DNA from: Prinsepia uniflora
Taxonomy: Eukaryota; Streptophyta; Magnoliopsida; Rosales; Rosaceae
Reading direction: 5' to 3'
Length of the DNA stretch: 64,000 bases
Assembly: GCA_032719365.1 (NCBI GenBank)
Contig: CM064871.1
Span: forward strand, 61,206,416-61,270,415
Shown here: positions 59,283 through 64,000 of the stretch, one piece after another
Layout of the letters: the number at the start of each line of letters is the position of its first letter
Position numbering within the stretch: the stretch's first letter is position 1
The notes under the pieces: model-generated
What the model was told of the DNA's origin: nothing
Database searches by the model: none
What the model saw: the letters and a program-made list of their open reading frames with translations, nothing else
Made by a program: the position numbers and the translations under genes

Positions 59283-60018
59283 TGTTGATGCACAAAATGT
59301 GCCAACTTAGGGTAGCGAATGCTGCTCTACCACGTGCCCTGTGTAGACCTGAAAAAGAAGGAAACTGGTCGATCGGTCAGAGTATAGGTATCGTTGTGGC
59401 ACCGGCCTAAAAGTACTTTGACGCCCAAGTTAGTGGTCGATCTAAGGTGTAGAGTGGGTGGTGGAAAGTATACTGTAAAAGTAGTAGTGAACAGTAATTG
59501 CTTAGTTTCCTGTGTACGAAAAATGGACCCCCTTTGTACGGGTGTGGTGAATATAATATTTGTATTTTCCCGATGTGGGACAAATGTCAATTGATGTGGG
59601 ACTGACACGTGGAGGTGTCATCCAGACCCGACTAGGGTTTGTTTGCATGAGTGGGCCTGGACCCCTTGGGCTTGTTCTAAGCGACAGTGTTGGGCCGATC
59701 GGTCGGTCTGAGCCAATTCACCGATCGACAGGGGCTAGGCCTCCAGAGTCGGCCAGTGGCATGGTGTTAGAGGAGGGCTGGGCCTCTAGGTCGATCTGGG
59801 CCGACATGCCGAGCCGGGCAGAGGGCTAGGCCTCTAGAGTCGGCTAGTGGCATGGTGTCAGAATAGGGCTGGGCCTCTAGGTCGGTCTGGGCCGACATGT
59901 CGAGCCGGGTAGAGGGCTGGGCCTCCAAGATTGGTCCGGATTGGTACTGTTTTGGTAATGGGCTGGGCCTGTAGTTATATGGGCTTCATATTCGGTCTGA
60001 ACCGATATTGTATGAACA
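59283..60018 (-). mobile_element. Tat-like LTR, minus arm (736 bp)
   Basis: On the minus strand it starts TGTTCATACAATATCGG and ends GCATCAACA, matching 49579-50314 with scattered substitutions. Confidence 0.88.
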
Positions 60019-60513
60019 CATAGTAAATATGAACATTTAATATATACACTCACATATTATTAAATCAAGTATGCACCTTATCATATCAAATCAAATCAAG
60101 TATGCACCATTATAAACAAATTAAATCAAGCCTAATATATATATATATATATACATATGTGCTTTTCTGTTTTTTTTATATTCCGAATTTTATTATTTAT
60201 TATTATTATTATTAATATATATTTATTTATTTATCGAATTTTTTTTTGAGTTTAACAAAACAATAAATAAACAAATAAATAAGAATAAAATAAAGTAATT
60301 GTGAACAAGTAATATACATGTAATACTATGAAAATAAACAAATAAAATATGAACACGTGTGTACAAATATGAACAAGTAGTATGGCATCAAGTGTACACA
60401 TAAATAAATAAATAAACAAAAGTTAAGAATATGTACACTTTATACACAAATATGAACATTTCACATATAAACAATTTTATACATACTAACACATTAAGAA
60501 TGATTTTTAATTT
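60019..60513 (-). other. Athila-like leader, AT-rich
   Basis: This low-complexity stretch includes an AT microsatellite (about 60138-60159) and poly-T runs. It lies between the Tat-like minus LTR and the Athila-type primer site. No gene is seen. Confidence 0.6.
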
Positions 60514-60530
60514 CCCATGCAACGGCGCCA
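60514..60530 (-). other. Athila-type primer binding site
   Basis: The minus strand reads TGGCGCCGTTGCATGGG, five bases inside the LTR end (60536). It matches the primer site typical of Athila elements and sets the host element on the minus strand. Confidence 0.82.
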
Positions 60531-60535
60531 AAAAT

Positions 60536-62470
60536 TGATAACGCCCAAACTACGCATTAAATTAAATACCTAATTTGAGTATTATACAATTTAAACCCTT
60601 TTGTGTAGTTGTAGTATAGGTAAATAAGGATCGTTCTTAACCGGGGAAATTAGGGAACATTAATAATATGTTAGTAAGAAAGATAATTAATAAAATAATT
60701 ATGAATTAAATAATTAAATAATTAAATAACAAAAAATTAAAGAATAAATGAATTAAAGAATAAAAGAATAAAAGAATTAATGAATTAATGAACAAGAGAA
60801 CTTTCTTCAAACACATTTTTACCAACACTCTAACATCATGCTCATATTGAACCAATCACGAAATTCTACATTAATCATCTCAAATACATGCATACATTTT
60901 TCATATTATAAATGCACCGAACAGCGGATTATTATCTGCAATACGATTCACCTTAAGTTTGTGATTTAATGCGCCGAACAGCGGTCAAACATTAGATCTC
61001 TTCAACTCTATTCTAAATGCCCCAAACAGCGAATCAACATTTAGTTTCAAATCGAAATTTAAACACTAAAACATATGAAGTAAAAGAAATTCAAAAAGCG
61101 AAACACATGAAGATTGCATTCTTACTTACAAATGTTAGAAAGAAAATATCAACACATATATTGAATTATAAGTAAAACTAATAACAATAACAAGAATTTA
61201 AGTAAAGAGAATAAAGTTACACTTTCGGAACCCAAGAACAACTTGTGATTCCGAAAGTGGATGGAAACAATGGAATGTTATTCATAAAATTCTCTGAACA
61301 GCAGAAGGAACCTTATGAAGATGGAGGATAAAACATAAGAATTTGGACTTAAATTCTAAAATTATTTCGGAAATACTCGGTCTAGGTATTTCTTAAGGAA
61401 AGCATAAAAATGTGTTCAAGAGATCTCAAAAAAAAATCATAAGAACAAAATAAAGAAGAAATGAAATTAAGAACTAACATAAAAATAACATAAATTAAGA
61501 ACAAGAATTAAAATAAAGCTAATTAATAAAAAATCTATAAGAAGTTAAAATGGTCTCCAAAAATAAAGAACAAAAAGAAAGAAAATGAACTTAAATGAAG
61601 AGTGAAAAAGAGAGAAAAAATTAGAACTTAAACTACTAAAAAGAGAACCAAAATGGGGACCTTTGTTACATGAAATGATCTCCCTATTTATAAAGAGAGT
61701 GCCAAAATTCAACTAAAAAAATACAAAAAAAAAAAATAAAATAATGAAATGATAAACAATGATGATTAATGATGATATTAGGCATGGTTTGGAGCTGAAA
61801 AGTGGCTGATAATTGCAAGAAAATCTGCAAAAGTCATGCTGGAAAAACTGCAAAGGGAGCAGTTGAGGATTTGGTGAGAAGCTGCAGAAAAAAGGGACAG
61901 TGATTTCGGTGGAGGAAAGCTGAATGGGAGCAGGTGACCCGGCGTCTGATGCGCTGACAGGAGGCAGTAGATCGGCGCACGCTTGATGACAGAGGATGGC
62001 TGGTTCGACGCAAGCGTGCCGAAGGTGCAAAAGTTATTCAGCCAGCGCGTCCCGACCACATTAGCAGGGCTGGCAGGAGACTTTTGGACTGGTTTCTTGG
62101 GCCTGCGCAGTGGGCTAAGATTAATTTGGGATGGGCCTGGCGTCTGGGCTACTGGGCTGGAACGGAATTGGATTTCCAATTGGACTTGGGCTGCAGCTGG
62201 GCTTGATGTTTTATAAAATATGTTTTGGGCCTGCAAATCAATTACAAATTAAATTATATAATTTCATCTAAACTCGTCCATAATTTATTTTTTATAATTC
62301 CGATCGGGACGATTCTTTCGCCACAACGCTCCAAATTATAAGCTTTATTTATTTAAACAAAAAAATCACAAAATATATTATTTTTTCTAATTATTTATTA
62401 TTTTAATATTAAAATTTAACTATAAAGGGTATAAAATAATATAAAATAATTCTTAATTGACGACCTATCA
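60536..62470 (-). mobile_element. 5' LTR of the Athila-like element (1935 bp)
   Basis: It starts TGATAACGCCC and ends CCTATCA on the plus strand, with the inverted TGATA/TATCA termini intact. It matches 37823-39857 apart from scattered changes and the missing AT-rich segment. It is followed by the second GAAGA copy. Confidence 0.9.
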
Positions 62471-62475
62471 GAAGA

Positions 62476-63471
62476 GAGCTTGAAGATGCCATCATCTAGA
62501 TGCTGAAGCCAAGTGGAGTGAAGACACATGACACCAAACCATTGTTTCATCTTGGAGTTGAAAGTCAATCTGTTTTGTAGCCCTCGTCGAGTCAAGCAGT
62601 GGTGAAGTTGCTTTTGTGAAGCCAAATATGCCAAGTAGGCCATGTTGAGGAGGTTTCCCCCCATTGTTTAAAGAATGTCATGGACGATGTGTCATTGGAA
62701 GTCCACGATGGCATGATCGAAGTCCTCCAAGGCTTGCTCATGGGTTGACGGAGAGACTCTGAGGTCGTGCCGTTCCTAGTGATGAGCTTTATGATTCTTC
62801 TTGGCTCGTAGCTTGATCTTAGCATTGAATACATGTTTGAGCATTCAACTTGTGAATTGCCAACTTCTTTAATTTTCATTAATAGAAGCCTTCCATTCTT
62901 TTTTGAGTGTTTTGTGATTTTCGGAAGATTTGACCTTTGTGTAGTAAATTTGGTCTTCTGACTTCGTTTTAGCTCTGAATTGAGTGTCGTTGGTGGCGTT
63001 GGAAAGATGACTTCCGTACCTTTTTGGCGCGATCAAAATCTCTTCAAGGAAGTAAAATTTGAGCTTGGTACGTACGAATCAATCTCGAATTTGTGTGCTG
63101 GAATTTGTAGTCGCACACACTAAGACATTTGCCCAAGATTTGTCATGACATAACCCGGTTGTTGCTCCCCTTGGTGAGGTTGGGAAGCGATATTTAGTAG
63201 ATTTTCCAATTCTGGCAAGCCCGTTTGTTGGGTATGAGTGAAAGATCCTTGAGAATATGCTTGAGTAGTATGTACCTCATTGTTGGTCAATTGCATTGAA
63301 CTTAGTCGTTAAGTTGCTTGAGGTGGTGATTTAGCTCTTTGAGGTGAACGCTGTACTTTTCCCTTTAGAGAGGAGCTTCGAGTTCTTCAAAGGTGAAGTC
63401 TTTGAGTGTTTCGCCAGTGGACGTTTTTGGTGCTTCACAAGGCGTAAATGCTGATGGGTTGCGAGCTGAAG
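62476..63471. other. Unrecognised sequence right of the Athila-like element
   Basis: Minus-strand frames at 62592-62879 and 62416-62664 overlap and read like a decayed coding region, but no motif is recognised. Joined across the GAAGA site, this DNA continues the host unit that ends at 37822. Confidence 0.3.
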
Positions 63472-64000
63472 GCATTATGGCCTTGATACGTCGTGGGGCG
63501 ATTATCTTAATGCGTCGCGGGGAGATTGCCTTAATGCACCGTGGGGCGATTTCCTTGATACGTCGTGGAGGAGGCTTGAAATTCTTCGAGGGGCGAAAGC
63601 TTGGAATGCTTCGTGGGGCGAAGGCTTGGAGTGCTTTGCATGGTGAAAGCTTAGAGTGCTTCTCATGGCAAAGGCTTGGAGTGCTTCGCGGGGCGAAGGC
63701 TTAGAGTGCTCGAAAGCTTGGAATGCTTCGCGTGGCAAAGGCTTGGAGTGCTTCGTATGGTGAAGACTCGAGTGCTTTGTGTGGCAAAGACTTAGAGTGC
63801 TTCGCATGGCAAAGGCTTAAAGTGCTTCGCATGGCGAAGGCTTAGAGTGCTCCGCGGAGCGAAGGCTTGGAGTGCTTTGCATGGCGAAGACTCGGGTGCT
63901 TTGTGTGGCGAAGGCTTAGAGTGGTTCGCGTGACGAAGGCTTAAAGTGCTTCGCGTGGCGAAGGCTTCGAGTGCTTCACATGGCGAAGGCTTCGAGTGCT
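63472..64000 (+). repeat. 24-25-bp minisatellite running off the window
   Basis: First come diverged units near CTTGATACGTCGTGGGGCGA (63484-63580). From about 63590 a 25-bp unit, close to GGCGAAGGCTTAGAGTGCTT plus CGCAT, repeats to the last base, about 16 copies. Frames through it (63393-63704 plus, 63502-63807 minus) are repeat translations. Confidence 0.88.

Larger units (their letters stand above)
49579..60018. mobile_element. Two Tat-like half elements in inverted arrangement
   Basis: LTR copies of 736 bp lie at the outer ends in opposite orientation (49579-50314 plus; 59283-60018 minus), each followed inward by a TTGGCNCCGTCTGTGG-type primer site and leader. The plus arm runs into gag until about 52118. 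There it meets the minus arm, which runs gag to protease and a short linker toward RT. No 3' LTR, RT or integrase is present. The minus arm is split by the element at 53731-59223. The outer flanks (ATAAA and CATAG) are not a duplication. Confidence 0.85.
37823..62470 (-). mobile_element. Athila-like Ty3 element, duplication GAAGA, filled with nested insertions
   Basis: Two LTRs of about 2 kb in direct orientation (37823-39857 and 60536-62470) start TGATAACGCCC and end CCTATCA. They are flanked by a perfect GAAGA at 37818-37822 and 62471-62475. On the minus strand the right LTR is followed by TGGCGCCGTTGCATGGG, an Athila-type primer site, and the left LTR is preceded by a G-rich polypurine tract. 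Only about 3.8 kb is the element's own interior, and it has lost gag-pol except for a possible C-terminal remnant. The rest is inserted elements. Confidence 0.88.

Noticed and set aside
49574..60023. A target duplication around the Tat-like pair
   Set aside because: The flanks are ATAAA on the left and CATAG on the right. They do not match, so single-event integration is not shown.
61778..62236. A 152-residue minus-strand frame in the Athila-like LTR
   Set aside because: A diverged, partly interrupted counterpart exists in the other LTR (39127-39486), and there is no conserved motif; it is LTR sequence.
63472..64000. A CRISPR-like or coding repeat array
   Set aside because: Units are contiguous 24-25-bp tandem copies without unique spacers, in plant DNA; it is a minisatellite.

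Overview
The window is plant nuclear DNA, almost certainly from an angiosperm. It holds one recognisable host gene at its left edge, an RSZ21/RSZ22-type SR splicing factor with plant intron borders and a plant-style leader intron. The remaining roughly 62 kb is a deeply nested stack of LTR retroelements of plant lineages: Cassandra, Tekay/Del-like chromoviruses with LTRs of about 2.5-3 kb, an Athila-like element and a Tat-like element. Apart from the SR gene I see no intact protein gene. Almost every other open frame is a retroelement fragment or a chance frame.

Layout. 1-2.0 kb: SR gene on the minus strand, with its promoter; the 3' end lies off the window. 2.0-5.57 kb: intergenic DNA holding a Cassandra solo LTR (target duplication ACAAG) and a decayed DUF1985-like coding remnant. 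5.57-17.1 kb: a minus-strand, non-coding Tekay-type derivative with LTR, tRNA-iMet primer site and leader but no gag-pol, split by two solo LTRs (6087-9131, duplication CAAAT; 10833-13737, duplication GATC). 17.1-21.6 kb: degenerate coding-like DNA interrupted by a third large solo LTR (18730-21248, duplication GTTTG) whose core is inverted. 21.6-27.1 kb: a truncated minus-strand LTR with another solo LTR inside it (22381-25279, duplication ATTCA). 27.57-37.40 kb: the only copy with a full-length gag-pol, a Tekay element broken by stops and frameshifts, inserted in a 22-bp minisatellite; its 3' LTR has an inverted segment.

37.82-62.47 kb: an Athila-like element on the minus strand, bounded by LTRs of about 2 kb with a perfect GAAGA duplication. 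Inside it sit (a) a plus-strand Tekay LTR (40602-46997, duplication AATAA), itself split by a minus-strand LTR+leader derivative, and (b) a head-to-tail-inverted pair of Tat-like half elements (49579-60018) whose minus arm is split by a third minus-strand LTR+leader derivative. 62.47-64.0 kb: unrecognised DNA ending in a 25-bp minisatellite that runs off the window.

The retroelement parts do not form a cooperating gene system. The only complete pol domains (PR, RT, RNase H, integrase, chromodomain-like tail) are in the decayed Tekay copy, whose family could once have mobilised the coding-free derivatives that share its LTR and primer-site type. I found no convincing new biological system. The points most worth a second look are structural: mirrored LTR rearrangements, an LTR-LTR conversion tract, palindrome-associated truncations and the inverted Tat pair.
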